A stretch of 64,000 bases of DNA, from positions 1 through 64,000 of the forward strand of contig NZ_SOFH01000027.1 in NCBI RefSeq assembly GCF_004402495.1. The letters run 5' to 3'. The DNA is from Cryobacterium sp. HLT2-28. GTDB taxonomy: Bacteria; Actinomycetota; Actinomycetes; Actinomycetales; Microbacteriaceae. Positions 52,697 through 63,341 of this stretch are shown here, piece by piece; positions within the stretch are counted from its first letter, which is position 1; every line of letters starts with the position of its first letter. The notes below the pieces were generated by a model. The model saw only the letters and a list, made by a program, of their open reading frames with translations. It did no database searches and was not told where the DNA came from. The position numbers and the translations under genes were made by a program.

Positions 52697-54135
52697 GCGC
52701 GGTCTCCCGACGGGTCGTGGCGGGTAGGCGGGGTCTTGTCGAGCACGGCCAGGGCGTCGCGCAGCAACGTCTGGGGCAGTCGGTCGGCCGCGCCGCCGTT
52801 CGCGCAGACCAGACGACCGGAATCGGCGACGATCACGCCGTGCACGATGACCCGGAGCACGTCGGATGCGGTGGCGGTGAGTGGCACCTGGGCGGGCACC
52901 GACCCGACGGTGCGCACGCTCTCCATCGACACCTCGACGAGGTCGCAAAGGGCGCCGGGGCGGAGTCCGTCGTCGCCGAGACCGAGCGAGGCATAGCCGT
53001 TGGCCGAGGCGGCGCGCAGCAGAGCGGACGGGGCGAAGCGTCCGCGTTCCCCGGAGGCCAGTCGTTCGCCGGCCTCGAGCCCGCGCATCTCGAGCAGGGG
53101 GTCGACGACGGCGTTCTGGTCGGAGCCGAGGGCGATGCTCGCGCCGGCGTCGGCGAGCCGCCTGGCCGGGCCGATCCCGTCGCCGAGGTCGGCCTCCGTC
53201 GTCGGGCACATGACGACGGTCGCGCCGGCGCTTCCGATCAGCGCGATGTCGGCGTTGGTGAGGTGGGTGGCGTGCACGACGCTCAGGCGCGGCGAGAGCG
53301 CTCCGAGGTCGGCGAGCACGCCGGTCGGCGTCAGGCCGTATTCCGCCAGGCAGTCCGCATTCTCCTGCGGCTGCTCGGAGAGGTGGATGTGCAGGGGCGC
53401 GGTGGAAGGCAGCCCCGCGAGCACCTCCCGCATGGCGGCCGTGGGCACGGCGCGCACGGAGTGAATCGCGGCGCCGAGGCTGACCCGGCAATCCGGATCC
53501 GTGCCGAGGGCGTCCTGCAGGGAGCGCCAGCGTTCCAGCCAGCCCGCCGCCGAACGGTCATCGAAGGCTCGCTGCTCCGGAGCGAGCGGCCACCCGATGC
53601 CGCCGGTCAGGTAGAGCGTGTCGAGGAGCACGAGACGGATGCCCACATCGCGGGCCGCTGCGGCCAGCGCGAGTTCCATCGCGTGTTCGCGCGGGTACCG
53701 CGAGCCGTCCGGGCGGTGGTGCACGTAGTGGAACTCACCGACGGCCGTCCACCCGCTGACCAGCATCTCCGCGAACACGGCACGGGCGAGGGCGTAGTAC
53801 CGGTCGGGGTTGAGCCGACCGGCCGCGAGGTACATCGCCTCGCGCCACTGCCAGAAGTCGCCGCCGGCGCCGTGGGTGCGGCCGCGCAATGCGCGATGGA
53901 AAGCGTGGGAGTGCGCGTTGGCCATTCCGGGCAGCACGGTGCCGAGGCGCACGTCCCGCGGCCTCGGTGCGCAGCCGGGCGTGAGGCCGGCGATGCGTCC
54001 GTCCTCGCCCACCTCGACGCGAACGCCGGCGATCGACTCGCCGTCGATGAGCAGGGTCTCGCACCAGTAGGCGCATTCGGCCACTGAGCTCGACGGGGTT
54101 GTCGCCGTCGGGTCGGGCGTCTCGGCGGCGCTCAC
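52693..54135 (-). CDS. hutF: Formimidoylglutamate deiminase HutF
   Basis: Converts N-formimidoylglutamate to N-formylglutamate and ammonia. 480 residues of the amidohydrolase superfamily. Key motifs are MANAHSHAFHRALRGRTH, GEFHYVHH, LHIHLSEQ, VVHATHLTNADI and LGSDQNAVVDPLLEMRGLE. It starts at a GTG that overlaps the stop of the upstream M20 gene, and ends overlapping hutI. Its presence means this pathway needs an N-formylglutamate deformylase as the last enzyme. Confidence 0.95.
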   Translation of the reverse strand: MSAAETPDPTATTPSSSVAECAYWCETLLIDGESIAGVRVEVGEDGRIAGLTPGCAPRPRDVRLGTVLPGMANAHSHAFHRALRGRTHGAGGDFWQWREAMYLAAGRLNPDRYYALARAVFAEMLVSGWTAVGEFHYVHHRPDGSRYPREHAMELALAAAARDVGIRLVLLDTLYLTGGIGWPLAPEQRAFDDRSAAGWLERWRSLQDALGTDPDCRVSLGAAIHSVRAVPTAAMREVLAGLPSTAPLHIHLSEQPQENADCLAEYGLTPTGVLADLGALSPRLSVVHATHLTNADIALIGSAGATVVMCPTTEADLGDGIGPARRLADAGASIALGSDQNAVVDPLLEMRGLEAGERLASGERGRFAPSALLRAASANGYASLGLGDDGLRPGALCDLVEVSMESVRTVGSVPAQVPLTATASDVLRVIVHGVIVADSGRLVCANGGAADRLPQTLLRDALAVLDKTPPTRHDPSGDRA

Positions 54136-55346
54136 AGCAGGGTCCTCAGCAGCTTCTCCAAAGCCTCGACCCCGGCCACGCAGTCGTCGGCCGAGGCGAA
54201 TTCCTCGGGAGAGTGCGAGATTCCGGTGGGATTGCGCACGAAGAGCATGGCGCTGGGCACGCTGGCCGTGAGCACCCCGGAGTCATGACCGGCTCCGGTC
54301 GCAAGCGCCGGCACGTCACCGAGAACGGCGCTGAACCGGTCCCGGAGTTCCGGGTCGAAGTGCACCGCATCGGCCCAGGATTCCTCCACGACCGAGACGG
54401 AGCATCCGTTCTCGGCCACGACGGCCTCGACCGCCGCGGTGATCTCTCCCAGCAGGGCGCGGGTCTCCTCGTCGGTCTCCGCCCTGGCGTCGAGCCAGGC
54501 CTGCACGCTCGACGGGATCACGTTCGTGCCGCCGGGCACGATGTTCATCCGGCCGACGGTGGCCCGGGTGCCCGGGCGGGCCGCGGCCGTGTCCTGCACG
54601 GCGAGCACGGCGCGGGCTGCGGCCACCATCGGGTCACGGCGGTCGGCCATCAGGGTGGCGCCGGCGTGGTTGCCCTGGCCGGTCACGGTGAGGCGCCAGC
54701 GCCCGTGGGCGAGGATCGAGGAAGCCACAGCCACCGGCCCGCCGAGGTCGATCAGGCCGCGGCCCTGCTCGACGTGCAGCTCGACGAACAGTCCGATTCG
54801 CTCCAGCGATTCCCGGTCGGTGCCGAGACGGGCGGGATCGAGTCCGGCGCGGGCCGCGGCGTCGGCCAGCGTGATGCCGTCGGGGTCGACGAGGGCCCTG
54901 GCCCGGTCCGCGTGCAGCGCACCGGTCATCAACCTCGAGCCGAGGCAGGCGATGCCGAAGCGGGACCCCTCCTCCTCCGCGAAGACGAGGATGGCGCAGG
55001 CCCGCGACGGCACGAAGCCGCTCGCCTGCAGTCGGGCGATGGCGTCGAGCGACGACACGACGCCGAGCGGGCCGTCGAAGGCGCCGCCGCCGGGCACGGA
55101 GTCGAGGTGGCTGCCGGTGACGACGGCATCCGGCCCGGGCTCGCCCCACCAAGCCCAGATGTTGCCGTTGCGGTCGGTCTCGACCGCGAGCCCGATGCGC
55201 TCAGCGCGTTCGATGAACCAGGCGCGCAGCTCGAGGTCGGCGGCCTGCCAGACGTGCCGGGAGTAGCCGCCACGCTGGGCGTCCCGGCCGGTTCCAGCGA
55301 TCTCGTCGAGCCCGGCGAGCATCCCATGCGCGAGGAATTCGCTCAC
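54132..55346 (-). CDS. M20 amidohydrolase (AllC-like) in the hut operon
   Basis: A 404-residue zinc or manganese hydrolase of the allantoate amidohydrolase/N-carbamoyl-amino-acid hydrolase group. Motifs are [58 protein letters not shown] and GAGHDSG. It overlaps hutU upstream and hutF downstream by a few bases, so it is an integral part of the operon. No HutG is present in the visible cluster. The likely reaction is removal of the formyl group from N-formylglutamate, inferred from position; family members cut similar N-carbamoyl or N-formyl groups. Confidence 0.85.
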   Translation of the reverse strand: MSEFLAHGMLAGLDEIAGTGRDAQRGGYSRHVWQAADLELRAWFIERAERIGLAVETDRNGNIWAWWGEPGPDAVVTGSHLDSVPGGGAFDGPLGVVSSLDAIARLQASGFVPSRACAILVFAEEEGSRFGIACLGSRLMTGALHADRARALVDPDGITLADAAARAGLDPARLGTDRESLERIGLFVELHVEQGRGLIDLGGPVAVASSILAHGRWRLTVTGQGNHAGATLMADRRDPMVAAARAVLAVQDTAAARPGTRATVGRMNIVPGGTNVIPSSVQAWLDARAETDEETRALLGEITAAVEAVVAENGCSVSVVEESWADAVHFDPELRDRFSAVLGDVPALATGAGHDSGVLTASVPSAMLFVRNPTGISHSPEEFASADDCVAGVEALEKLLRTLL

Positions 55347-57031
55347 TCGGACTCCCACATCGGCACGCGCAGGCCGCGCTCGCGGGCCACCTCTTCGGCG
55401 CGCTCGTAGCCGGCGTCGACGTGTCGCATCACACCGGTGCCCGGGTCGTTGGTGAGCACCCGCTCGATCTTCTCGGCGGCGAGCGGGGTGCCGTCGGCGA
55501 CGATGACCTGGCCGGCGTGGATGCTGCGGCCGATCCCGACGCCGCCGCCGTGGTGGATCGAGACCCAGGTGGCGCCCGACGCGGTGTTCAGCAGGGCGTT
55601 CAGCAGCGGCCAGTCCGCGATCGCGTCCGAGCCGTCCAACATCGCCTCCGTCTCCCGGTAGGGCGAGGCGACCGAGCCGGAGTCGAGGTGGTCGCGGCCG
55701 ATCACGATCGGCGCGGAGAGTTCGCCGGAGGCGACCATCTCGTTGAACTTCAGGCCGGCCAGGTGGCGTTCCTTGTAGCCGAGCCAGCAGATCCGGGCCG
55801 GCAGGCCCTCGAAGTGCACCAGGTCCTGGGCCTTGGTGATCCACCGGCGGAGGTGCTCGTCCTCCGGGAACAGCTCGAGGATGGCCTTGTCGGTGGCCGC
55901 GATGTCCGCCGGGTCGCCGGAGAGCGCCACCCAGCGGAACGGTCCCTTGCCCTCGGCGAAGAGCGGGCGGATGTAGGCGGGCACGAACCCGGGGAACTCG
56001 AACGCGCGCTCGCAGCCGCCCAGCTGCGCCTCGGCGCGGATGGAGTTGCCGTAGTCGAAGACCTCGGCGCCGGCATCCTGGAATCGGGCCATCGCCGTGA
56101 CCTGCTTGCTCATCGCGGCGCGGGCGCGCAGGGTGAACTCCTCCGGCTTCGCCGCGGCGTAGGCGTGCCATTCGGCCACGGTCACGCCCTCCGGCAGGTA
56201 GGACAGCGGGTCGTGCGCGCTGGTCTGGTCGGTGACGATGTCGATCGGCACCCTGCGGGCGAGCAGCTCGGCGAACACGGTCGCGGCGTTGCCGACCAGG
56301 CCCACCGAGAGGGCGCGCTTCTCGGCCTTCGCCGCGAGCACGCGTTCGACGGCATCGTCGAGGTCGGTCGTGAGGCAGTCGAGGTAGCCGTGGTCGACCC
56401 GGCGCCGCAGCCGGGTCTCGTCGACGTCGACGATCAGCACGACGCCGTCGTTCATGGTGACGGCGAGCGGCTGCGCGCCGCCCATGCCACCGGCCCCGCC
56501 GGTGAGGGTGAGGGTGCCGGCCAGGGTGCCGCCACCGTGCTCGTCAAGCCCGCCCCGACGGGCGGCGAGCTTGGCGGCGACCGCGGCGAAGGTCTCATAG
56601 GTGCCCTGCAGGATGCCCTGGGTGCCGATGTAGATCCACGAGCCGGCCGTCATCTGGCCGTACATGGTCAGGCCGAGCGCCTCGAGGCGGCGGAACTCCG
56701 GCCAGGTGGCCCAGTCGCCGACGAGGTTGGAGTTGGCGATCAGCACCCGCGGCGCCCACTCGTTGGTGCGGAACACGCCGACCGGCTTGCCGGACTGCAC
56801 CAGCAGGGTCTCGTCCTTCTCCAGGGTCGTCAGGGTGCGCACGATCGCGTCGTAGGCCTCCCAGTTGCGGGCGGCCTTGCCCGTGCCGCCGTAGACGACG
56901 AGGTTCTCGGGATGCTCGGCGACCTCGGGGTCGAGGTTGTTCATGAGCATCCGGAGCGGGCCCTCGGTCTGCCAGCTCTTGGCGGTGAGGGTGGTGCCGC
57001 GCGCGGCGCGGACGGGACGGGATTCGTTCAT
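55343..57031 (-). CDS. hutU: Urocanate hydratase HutU
   Basis: Urocanase adds water to urocanate using a tightly bound NAD, the second step of histidine breakdown. 562 residues, the normal length. Family blocks are [53 protein letters not shown], the NAD loop [13 protein letters not shown] and the active-site [13 protein letters not shown] with the nearby Cys-Glu. It leads the run hutU-M20-hutF-hutI-hutD, all overlapping or nearly so, and follows the IclR gene by 83 bases. Confidence 0.97.
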   Translation of the reverse strand: MNESRPVRAARGTTLTAKSWQTEGPLRMLMNNLDPEVAEHPENLVVYGGTGKAARNWEAYDAIVRTLTTLEKDETLLVQSGKPVGVFRTNEWAPRVLIANSNLVGDWATWPEFRRLEALGLTMYGQMTAGSWIYIGTQGILQGTYETFAAVAAKLAARRGGLDEHGGGTLAGTLTLTGGAGGMGGAQPLAVTMNDGVVLIVDVDETRLRRRVDHGYLDCLTTDLDDAVERVLAAKAEKRALSVGLVGNAATVFAELLARRVPIDIVTDQTSAHDPLSYLPEGVTVAEWHAYAAAKPEEFTLRARAAMSKQVTAMARFQDAGAEVFDYGNSIRAEAQLGGCERAFEFPGFVPAYIRPLFAEGKGPFRWVALSGDPADIAATDKAILELFPEDEHLRRWITKAQDLVHFEGLPARICWLGYKERHLAGLKFNEMVASGELSAPIVIGRDHLDSGSVASPYRETEAMLDGSDAIADWPLLNALLNTASGATWVSIHHGGGVGIGRSIHAGQVIVADGTPLAAEKIERVLTNDPGTGVMRHVDAGYERAEEVARERGLRVPMWESE

Positions 57032-57114
57032 GACTGGTTCCTCTGGCTCGTGGCTGTTCTGGATGGGTGACGGTCGGCGACTCGGCGGACCGGGCCGGCC
57101 AGTCGTGGTCGGGC

Positions 57115-57798
57115 TCAGGCGTGCTCGCGGGGTTCAGGCGGGGCCGGGGCGGTCTTGCCGAGCCCGGCCGACACGGTGCCTGCGGCGCGCACGAGCAGGG
57201 GACCGTATCGGTCGAGGTCGGCCGGGGTGACCCGGTAGCTCGGGATGACGAGGCTGAGGGCGGCCACGACCCGCTGCTCGGAGCGGATCGGGGCGGCGAT
57301 GGCCGTGACATCCGTTTCGACGCCGCGCTCGACGACGACGTACCCGACCGCCGGGGTGTGGCCGGTGAGCACCTGGCCGACCGCGGACCGTTCGAGCGGC
57401 ACGGTGCGGCCGACCCAGTTGGCGTGCCGCACAGAGTGGGTGCCCGGGGCGATGGCGATGTAGAGGCTCGAACGGTCGTGGCCCTCCACGCTGAGATACG
57501 CGGACTCGCCGGTCAGGGCGACGAGGTCTTCCATCGCCTGCCTGGACAGGGTCACCAGCGACTCGCTGCTCAGCGACTGTGCCCCGAGTTGGATGATCCG
57601 GCTGCCCGGCCCGTAGCTTCCGTCGTCGCCGCGGCGCACGAAGCCGCGCGTCTCGAGGGTGCGCAGCAGACGAAGGGCGGTGCTGGGGGAGAGGTCGACG
57701 GCGCGCGAGCTCTCCGAGAGGGTCAGCCCGTCTCCGTCGCAGATCACGGCGAGCAGGTCGAGCGCGCGCTCCACGGTGCGGGTGGACGACTCGGCCAT
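57115..57798 (-). CDS. IclR-family regulator of the hut operon
   Basis: A 227-residue IclR regulator. The N-terminal helix-turn-helix ([32 protein letters not shown]) is followed by the ligand domain ([66 protein letters not shown]). It lies directly upstream of hutU in the same direction. It probably represses the hut genes with urocanate or another intermediate as inducer (inference). AAGGGAG precedes the ATG. Confidence 0.93.
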   Translation of the reverse strand: MAESSTRTVERALDLLAVICDGDGLTLSESSRAVDLSPSTALRLLRTLETRGFVRRGDDGSYGPGSRIIQLGAQSLSSESLVTLSRQAMEDLVALTGESAYLSVEGHDRSSLYIAIAPGTHSVRHANWVGRTVPLERSAVGQVLTGHTPAVGYVVVERGVETDVTAIAAPIRSEQRVVAALSLVIPSYRVTPADLDRYGPLLVRAAGTVSAGLGKTAPAPPEPREHA

Positions 57799-57860
57799 GT
57801 TGCTCCCTTGCCTTAATTATTCCATTCAGTAAAACACGAATGCCACTGGCTGGCAATACT
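57799..57860 (-). promoter_or_regulatory. AT-rich promoter/operator region of the iclR-hut operon
   Basis: An AT-rich patch (about 57812-57837) before the IclR gene holds CATTC-N10-GAATG on the minus strand, and a TGCCA-N5-TGGCA dyad lies at 57841-57855. Either could be the IclR site. No -35/-10 pair stands out clearly. Confidence 0.45.
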
Positions 57861-57921
57861 CATCGACCGGAGGGTGGCCGGAGAATGGCTGCGTTCCGAT
57901 CGCGGTCCCAGCCGTGGGCGG

Positions 57922-57927
57922 GATAAT
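57922..57927 (+). promoter_or_regulatory. -10 box of the PPOX gene
   Basis: GATAAT ends five bases before the ATG at 57933, with no ribosome binding site, which indicates a leaderless mRNA. Confidence 0.6.
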
Positions 57928-57932
57928 CAGTC

Positions 57933-58325
57933 ATGACGACTGAGGCTCTGCTCGCCCTCGGGGCCGAGAAGTTCGTGCTCCTGACCACATTCCGCAAGAC
58001 CGGAGACCCTGTGAAGACGCCGGTCTGGGTGGCTGTCGATGCCGACCGGTTGCTGGTGACGACGGCATCCTCCTCGGCCAAGGTCAAGCGGCTGCGGCAT
58101 ACCGCCCGGATCGAGCTCGCGGCGTGCAATGCGCGCGGGGTCGTGACGGACGCCGCGGTGACCGTCACTGCGCAGGCGGAGGTTCGCGCCGATGAGGCCA
58201 CGATCGCCGCGCTCGAGGCGGCGTTGCTGGGCAAGTACGGTCTGGCCTACCGGGCGATCCGCAGTGCTCGGAGGCTGAGCGGTTCCGCGACGGAGTCGGT
58301 GGCCATCGTGATCACGCCCGCCTGA
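57933..58325 (+). CDS. PPOX-class F420/flavin-dependent oxidoreductase
   Basis: A 130-residue split-barrel protein of the pyridoxamine-oxidase-like class. KFVLLTTFRKTGDPVKTPVWVAVDADRLLVTTASSSAKVKRLRHTARIELAACNARG is the typical cofactor-binding half, and KYGLAYRAIRSARRL the late helix. Actinobacterial members often use F420 to reduce electrophilic compounds. The exact cofactor cannot be read here. Single gene, convergent with the M23 gene. Confidence 0.85.
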   Translation: MTTEALLALGAEKFVLLTTFRKTGDPVKTPVWVAVDADRLLVTTASSSAKVKRLRHTARIELAACNARGVVTDAAVTVTAQAEVRADEATIAALEAALLGKYGLAYRAIRSARRLSGSATESVAIVITPA

Positions 58326-58349
58326 CCGGCGCCGGCTGCGGTCGGTCGG

Positions 58350-60086
58350 TCAGTTGCCGACGTTCACGCCGCGCTGGGCCATGAACGGCACGGCGTCGAC
58401 GGCGGTCCCGTCGATCCTGACCTCGAAGTGCAGGTGGCAGCCGGTCGAGGCGCCGGTGCTGCCCACCCCGGCGATCACCTGGCCGGCACTCACCCGATCG
58501 CCGACACCGACCAGGATCTCCCCGGCGGCGATGTGTGCGTAGCCGGTCTCGATGCCGTTGCCGTGGTCGAGCAGGATCCAGTTGCCGTAGGTGCCCAGCG
58601 CGCCGGCGGACTCGACGATGCCGTCGGTCGCCGCGTAGATGGCCGCGTCGCAGCCGGCGCCGATGTCGGTGCCGCGGTGGAAGTCGCTCACCCCGGGCAC
58701 CGGGTGCACGAGACGCGGTCCGAATGAGTCGGTGATGCGCCCGGCGGCCGGCCTGGCCCACCCTTGGTCGCTGAGACGCCCGGTGTCGGCAACCGGCGGA
58801 ATCGCCGGGAGCGGTCTCAGCTCGCTCACCACGGCGGCGGCCGGGGTGGTCAGGGCGAGGGCGGCGAGGTCGGCGGATGCCGCGTCGACGTCGGCCTGCG
58901 CGACCTGGACGACAGCGAGGGTGTCGGCGACCGGGACCGCAGCCATCACGGCCTGGGCCGCGTCATCCTGTTTCTCGAGCGATTGCTCGCGCTCGGTGTC
59001 GGCGGCGACCCGCGCGCGCACCTCGTCCAGGTTCGCGGTGAGCCTGGACAGGGCGTCGAGCGTGCCGAGCTGGAAGAGCAGATCGCGTCCGGTCGTGTCG
59101 TCGAACAGCACGTCGACGGTGGCCGTGCCGGATTGCTGCATCAGCCCCCGGACGAGCATCGCCAGCACCCGGCGGGACGCGTCGGCCGTGGTGACCGCCT
59201 TCTCCCTCAGCGCGTGCACGAGGTCGGCCCGGCTGGCGGCGGCCTCGTAGTCGGCCTTGGCTGAGGCGTAGGCGAGATTCGCCTTACCCAGGATGGTCCG
59301 TGCAGCGCCCAGCTGGGCCTGGGCCGTTGCGACGGCGGCGGCGTGGCGTGCGGAGGCGGCGTGGCGTGCGGAGGCGGCGGCGAAGGCTGCCGCGGAGGCT
59401 CGTTCAGTCCCGGCCCGGGCGGCGCGGGCTGCGTTAGCGGCCGCGGCGGCGGCGGCTTGCCGTGCGGCGGTGGACACCTTCGGTGCCGTTGGGCCGAAGA
59501 CCTGTGGAGGCTCCGGAGCCGCGACCGTCGGCGTCGGCGTCGGCGCCGGCGTCGGGGTGGGCGTGGCAGTGGGGGTGGGGTCCGGTGTCGGTGTGGGGTC
59601 GGGTGTGGGGGTGGGCGCCGGTGTCGGTGTGGGGTCGGGGTCGGGCGTGGGGTCCGGTGTCGGTGTCGGTGACGGGGTGGGGTCGGGCGTGGGGGTGGGG
59701 TCGGGCGCAGGATCCGGAGTCGTCACGACGGGAGTCGGCGTGGGGGCGGGCGCAGGGGCGGGTGCGGGAATTGGCGCGGGCGCAGGTTCGGGCGCTGGCG
59801 CTGGCGCTGGCGCCGGTGCGGGGGCGGGTGCGGGGGCGGGTGCCGGTGCCGGGGCGGGCTCGGGCGCGGGTGCTGGTGCGGGTGCCGGTGCGGGATCCGA
59901 GGCCGGAAGGGGGGCGGGGACCTCCACCGCGACCACGGTTTGCCCATCATCGGCGTGCGCCGACGTCGGTACGCCCACGATCGCCAGCGCGACGATCACG
60001 ATCGACGCAAGCGGGAGCGCCAATCGCCGGGACCGATGCGGGTTTCCGGGGCGACTGGTTCGACGAACACTTCGTAGTGAGCTCAT
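58350..60086 (-). CDS. Secreted M23 peptidase with long Pro-rich repeat region
   Basis: A 578-residue exported protein. The signal peptide is residues 1-45 (cleavage near SAHA-DD). Residues 55-185 are almost pure Ala-Pro and Thr-Pro/Asp-Pro repeats, probably spanning the cell wall. A coiled-coil segment covers about 215-420, and an M23 LytM-type domain follows at about 450-575. The zinc-site motifs HRGTDIG and HLHFEV are both present, so it should be an active peptidoglycan endopeptidase. The layout resembles RipA-like/EnvC-like cell-separation factors. Start ATG 60086 (AGG upstream; an earlier TTG is possible). Confidence 0.92.
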   Translation of the reverse strand: MSSLRSVRRTSRPGNPHRSRRLALPLASIVIVALAIVGVPTSAHADDGQTVVAVEVPAPLPASDPAPAPAPAPAPEPAPAPAPAPAPAPAPAPAPAPAPEPAPAPIPAPAPAPAPTPTPVVTTPDPAPDPTPTPDPTPSPTPTPDPTPDPDPTPTPAPTPTPDPTPTPDPTPTATPTPTPAPTPTPTVAAPEPPQVFGPTAPKVSTAARQAAAAAAANAARAARAGTERASAAAFAAASARHAASARHAAAVATAQAQLGAARTILGKANLAYASAKADYEAAASRADLVHALREKAVTTADASRRVLAMLVRGLMQQSGTATVDVLFDDTTGRDLLFQLGTLDALSRLTANLDEVRARVAADTEREQSLEKQDDAAQAVMAAVPVADTLAVVQVAQADVDAASADLAALALTTPAAAVVSELRPLPAIPPVADTGRLSDQGWARPAAGRITDSFGPRLVHPVPGVSDFHRGTDIGAGCDAAIYAATDGIVESAGALGTYGNWILLDHGNGIETGYAHIAAGEILVGVGDRVSAGQVIAGVGSTGASTGCHLHFEVRIDGTAVDAVPFMAQRGVNVGN

Positions 60087-60229
60087 GAGCCTATGCAATC
60101 CATGTTCGGGTAATGGACAGCCAGATGGAACGGGTCAGCGTCCGGCCATCATTACACGCGCGGGCGGGGGGCACAAGCATCCGGTTGCGCGGGCCGGGAG
60201 GTGCGGGCTGGGGCGCCGGGGAGGCCATC

Positions 60230-61198
60230 TCAGACCGCCACGAGGGCGCGACGCAGGAACGAATCGATCACCAGGCCGGCCTCCCGGAGTGATTCGGGGG
60301 CGAGCGACGCCGGCGACGCCACAGTCCCATTCGGCGCTCCGGCGCGGTGGAGCCGATCGTGCAGCAGGATCAGCGCGGAGAGGACGTCGGAAAGCTCACC
60401 GTCGGCGGTGGCGTGCAGCATCCTGACCTGGGCATGGCGGAGGTCGGGACCGGGCGCGCAGCCCAATTCTCGGTCCAAAATCCGGCGGAATCGGTCGAAT
60501 GCCGCCAGGCCGTCGGCCGGCCGGCCGGCCAGCTCCATTCCCAGGATCAGGGCGGTCCAGGCGCGCTCGTTCAGCGGGTCGCCGTCGGCGGCCTGGCCGG
60601 CCCAGCCCACCGCTTCCCCCGGCCGGAAGAGGGCAGAGGCGGACTCCGCGGCGAGGATCCTCGCTTCGGTGACCCGGGCAGCGTGGCGGGAACGTTCATC
60701 GGCAGCCCAGGCGGGCAGCAGTTCGCTGCCGAGCAGCGGCCCGACCGCCAGGCCGAGGGCCTCGCTCAGCAACGGAAGGGCATCCGCGGCTCCGGAATGC
60801 TGGGCGAGGCGGAGCAGCGTGTCGAACCGATCAAGGTCAAGGTCGACCAGGGCCTTGTCCATGACGTAGCCGCCGTTGACCGTCTGCAGTGGACCGCGCT
60901 TGCCGGCGCCCGGCTGCAGGTTCCGGCGCAACACGCAGACGTAGCTTTCCAGGGTGGGCTGCGCTTCAACGGGCGGGTTGCCGCCCCAGAGGAGATCGAT
61001 CAGGTGCTCCTTGGATACCGGGGTCCCCAACTGGAGCAGCAGGATTTCGAGGATCTGCCGGGGCTTGGGTCCGCCAAGGTGATGGGCGCCGAGGACGGCG
61101 CCGCCCCGGCAGACTCGCAGGTTGCCGAGGATCTGGATGGTGACGCGGCCGGGAGGTGTTTCGAATGTTGGCCCGGATGAGCCATGTGTTCTTTCCAT
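60230..61198 (-). CDS. SARP/AfsR-type regulator (BTAD domain)
   Basis: A 322-residue transcription factor. An OmpR-type winged helix (about 18-105: [67 protein letters not shown]) is followed by a bacterial transcriptional activation domain ([15 protein letters not shown], then a helix-rich region to about 265). The ATG at 61198 has GGAGG five bases before it, better than earlier in-frame starts. It is the third gene after the response regulator and histidine kinase. Confidence 0.88.
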   Translation of the reverse strand: MERTHGSSGPTFETPPGRVTIQILGNLRVCRGGAVLGAHHLGGPKPRQILEILLLQLGTPVSKEHLIDLLWGGNPPVEAQPTLESYVCVLRRNLQPGAGKRGPLQTVNGGYVMDKALVDLDLDRFDTLLRLAQHSGAADALPLLSEALGLAVGPLLGSELLPAWAADERSRHAARVTEARILAAESASALFRPGEAVGWAGQAADGDPLNERAWTALILGMELAGRPADGLAAFDRFRRILDRELGCAPGPDLRHAQVRMLHATADGELSDVLSALILLHDRLHRAGAPNGTVASPASLAPESLREAGLVIDSFLRRALVAV

Positions 61199-61338
61199 GA
61201 CGGCCTCCAATAGCGGATTGGCTTCCAGACTGCCGACCATGTCGATCGTGAGTAAGCCGCAGGTGAGGGATGCCCGGCTCCCCAAAATTCGGGGGTCGCG
61301 GATTCGGCCGATCTGCGGCATCGTCAGGGCCGGCACGG

Positions 61339-62676
61339 CTAGACCCGCGGGAGGGTGGCCACGACGGTGGTGCCCTCGCCCATCCGAGAGGTGATGACAA
61401 GGTCACCACCGACCACCCGCACGGTGTCCCGCATGATCCGGAGGCCCAGATGACCGTCGGGCGATGGGCTGTCCGGATCGAAGCCGCGCCCGTTGTCGCG
61501 CACCGTCAGCGTGGTGCGATCCTTGTTCTGCACGAGCGCGAGCTCGACCACGCAGGCGCCGGCGTGCTTGACCGTGTTGGCGAGGGCCTCCCTGGCCACG
61601 CGGTACAGCATCGCGGCCCGGTCCCGGTCGAGTTCGATCCGTTCGGGCAGCGAGACGATGGCCTCGATTTCCTGGCCGGCGAGAGGCGCGGTGAGTCCGA
61701 GCAGGGCCTTGGTCAGGCCCAGCAGCGCGAAGTCGGGCGGATACAGCTCGGTCGTCATTCCGCGGAGGGTGCCGAGGTTGCGCTGCAGGATCGAGCGGGC
61801 GCGGCCGAAGAGTGGGCGTTCTCCCGGCGGCCCGTGCGTTTCTTCCGCCGCGAAGGCGTAGGAGAGACCGGCCAGGTCCTGGATGACCTCATCGTGCAGT
61901 TCGCGGGCGATCCGCCTTCGTTCGTAATCCGAGGCCGCGATGGCGTGCTGCAGCAGCCGCCGACGGGATGCCTGGTCGGCCTGGATGCGTCGGGCCAGCC
62001 TGGTCGCGGGCAGGAGCTGTGCGAGCTGTAGCGCGAGCAGCGACACTGCGAAGACCGGGGTGATCTCCTCGGTCAGAGCCAGTTGCTCCTCCCGCACTGC
62101 CTCATCATCGAAGTAGGCCTCGAACATGATCGGCCGGCCTGCGGCATCCGCCGAGCGTACATTGATCTCCACCAACTCGCCCAGGGCGTAGTCCTGCTCG
62201 TTGTCGGCCTCGCGCTGGGTGCCGAACGACGCTCGCTCCGCACCCCCGGCCAGCAGGTCGGTGCTCCAGCGGGGAAGCGGGAAGCTGCGTCCGATCAGCG
62301 ACGGCAGGTCGGAGTAGATGATCCGCCCGTTCGGGTCCCACACCTTCACCCGCACGATGTAGCCCTCGGCCAGCCAGGGTGCGAGCGTGCGGGTGAGAAT
62401 GCGCAGGGCGGCGGGTTCGCCGGCGCGGAGCTGCTCCGTGATGAGAGGGGCGACCGTGCGGTCGGCGAGCTCCTGGGTGTGCTCGGTGGCGGACGCGAGG
62501 ATGTGGCGCTCCGCCTGGCCACGGATCCAGAGCGCCACCGGCACGGAGATCGCCACCAGGGTGAGGAGTCCGAGTAGCAGGAAGCGGGTGACCTCCGCGC
62601 GCACCTCGGAGCGCTCGGTTGACCTCCCGTCGCCCAGGAGCGATGGGTCGGCAGCCAGGGTCGTCGGCCTAGACAT
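61339..62676 (-). CDS. Sensor histidine kinase (NarX/DegS-like HisKA_3)
   Basis: A 445-residue kinase. Helix 1 (about 31-52) and a weaker helix 2 (about 203-224) flank an extracytoplasmic sensor region of about 150 residues. The phosphorylated His261 lies in RRRIARELHDEVIQDLAG. The ATPase domain has ALANTVKHAGA, DNGRGFD and GHLGLRIM. Start ATG 62676 lies 17 bases after the response-regulator stop. It forms a two-component pair with the upstream gene. Confidence 0.93.
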   Translation of the reverse strand: MSRPTTLAADPSLLGDGRSTERSEVRAEVTRFLLLGLLTLVAISVPVALWIRGQAERHILASATEHTQELADRTVAPLITEQLRAGEPAALRILTRTLAPWLAEGYIVRVKVWDPNGRIIYSDLPSLIGRSFPLPRWSTDLLAGGAERASFGTQREADNEQDYALGELVEINVRSADAAGRPIMFEAYFDDEAVREEQLALTEEITPVFAVSLLALQLAQLLPATRLARRIQADQASRRRLLQHAIAASDYERRRIARELHDEVIQDLAGLSYAFAAEETHGPPGERPLFGRARSILQRNLGTLRGMTTELYPPDFALLGLTKALLGLTAPLAGQEIEAIVSLPERIELDRDRAAMLYRVAREALANTVKHAGACVVELALVQNKDRTTLTVRDNGRGFDPDSPSPDGHLGLRIMRDTVRVVGGDLVITSRMGEGTTVVATLPRV

Positions 62677-62693
62677 TCCCCGGCGCCGTCGGC

Positions 62694-63341
62694 TCAGACA
62701 CGTTCGTTCACCCCGACCAGGCCGAGCCGAGTGGCGCTCACGACCGCCTCGAGTTGGGAATGCACCTCGAGCTTCGCGAGGATGGACTTCACGTAGCCAC
62801 GGCAGGTGTTCTCGGAGATCCCGAGGGTCAGGGCATTGGCCCGCACGTCGTTTCCCCGGGCCATCAGGTGCAGCACCTCGAGCTCGCGCCGGGTGAGGGC
62901 TTGCACGGCGGGGTTGTACTCGTGCAGACGCCACTGCGCACTCAGTTGCGCGACCAGCGACGGGTGCACCATGAATCCGCCGACCCTGGCGTGGCGCAAG
63001 GTGTCCAGCATTCCGATCAGTGACCCGTCCTTCGGCAGGAACGCGCACACCCCGATCGAGGCCGCCCGTTCGAGGACTTCCGGGGTGGGATCACCCGTGA
63101 GCATCACGATCCGGGTGGCGGGAGCCTGGGCCAGGATCAGGGCGGCGACGCTCAGGCCGCTTTCGTCCGGCAGGTGGTAGTCCAACACGACGAGGTCCGG
63201 CCGCAGCGTGTCGCACAGCTCGATCGCCCGGCGGCCGTTGTTCGCCAAACCGACCGTGCACAGGTCCGCTTCGCGATCGAGAGCCTCGGCCAGGAGCTCT
63301 GCGAAAGTATTGTGATCGTCGACGATGAGGATCCGGATCAT
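62694..63341 (-). CDS. NarL/LuxR-family response regulator
   Basis: A 215-residue two-component regulator. The receiver domain (1-120) has the acidic pocket (VDDH at 7-10), the phosphate acceptor Asp54 in VVLDYHLPDESG and the Lys in FLPKDGSL. The C-terminal LuxR-type helix-turn-helix is at about 145-210 (LTRRELEVLHLMARGNDVRANALTLGISENTCRGYVKSILAKL). AAGGAG lies before the ATG. It is the first gene of regulator-kinase-SARP, itself downstream of hutH on the same strand. Confidence 0.94.
   Translation of the reverse strand: MIRILIVDDHNTFAELLAEALDREADLCTVGLANNGRRAIELCDTLRPDLVVLDYHLPDESGLSVAALILAQAPATRIVMLTGDPTPEVLERAASIGVCAFLPKDGSLIGMLDTLRHARVGGFMVHPSLVAQLSAQWRLHEYNPAVQALTRRELEVLHLMARGNDVRANALTLGISENTCRGYVKSILAKLEVHSQLEAVVSATRLGLVGVNERV

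Noticed and set aside
59293-60426. Plus-strand Gly/Val/Ala-rich protein
   Set aside because: It is the antisense reading of the Ala-Pro/Thr-Pro spacer of the M23 peptidase.
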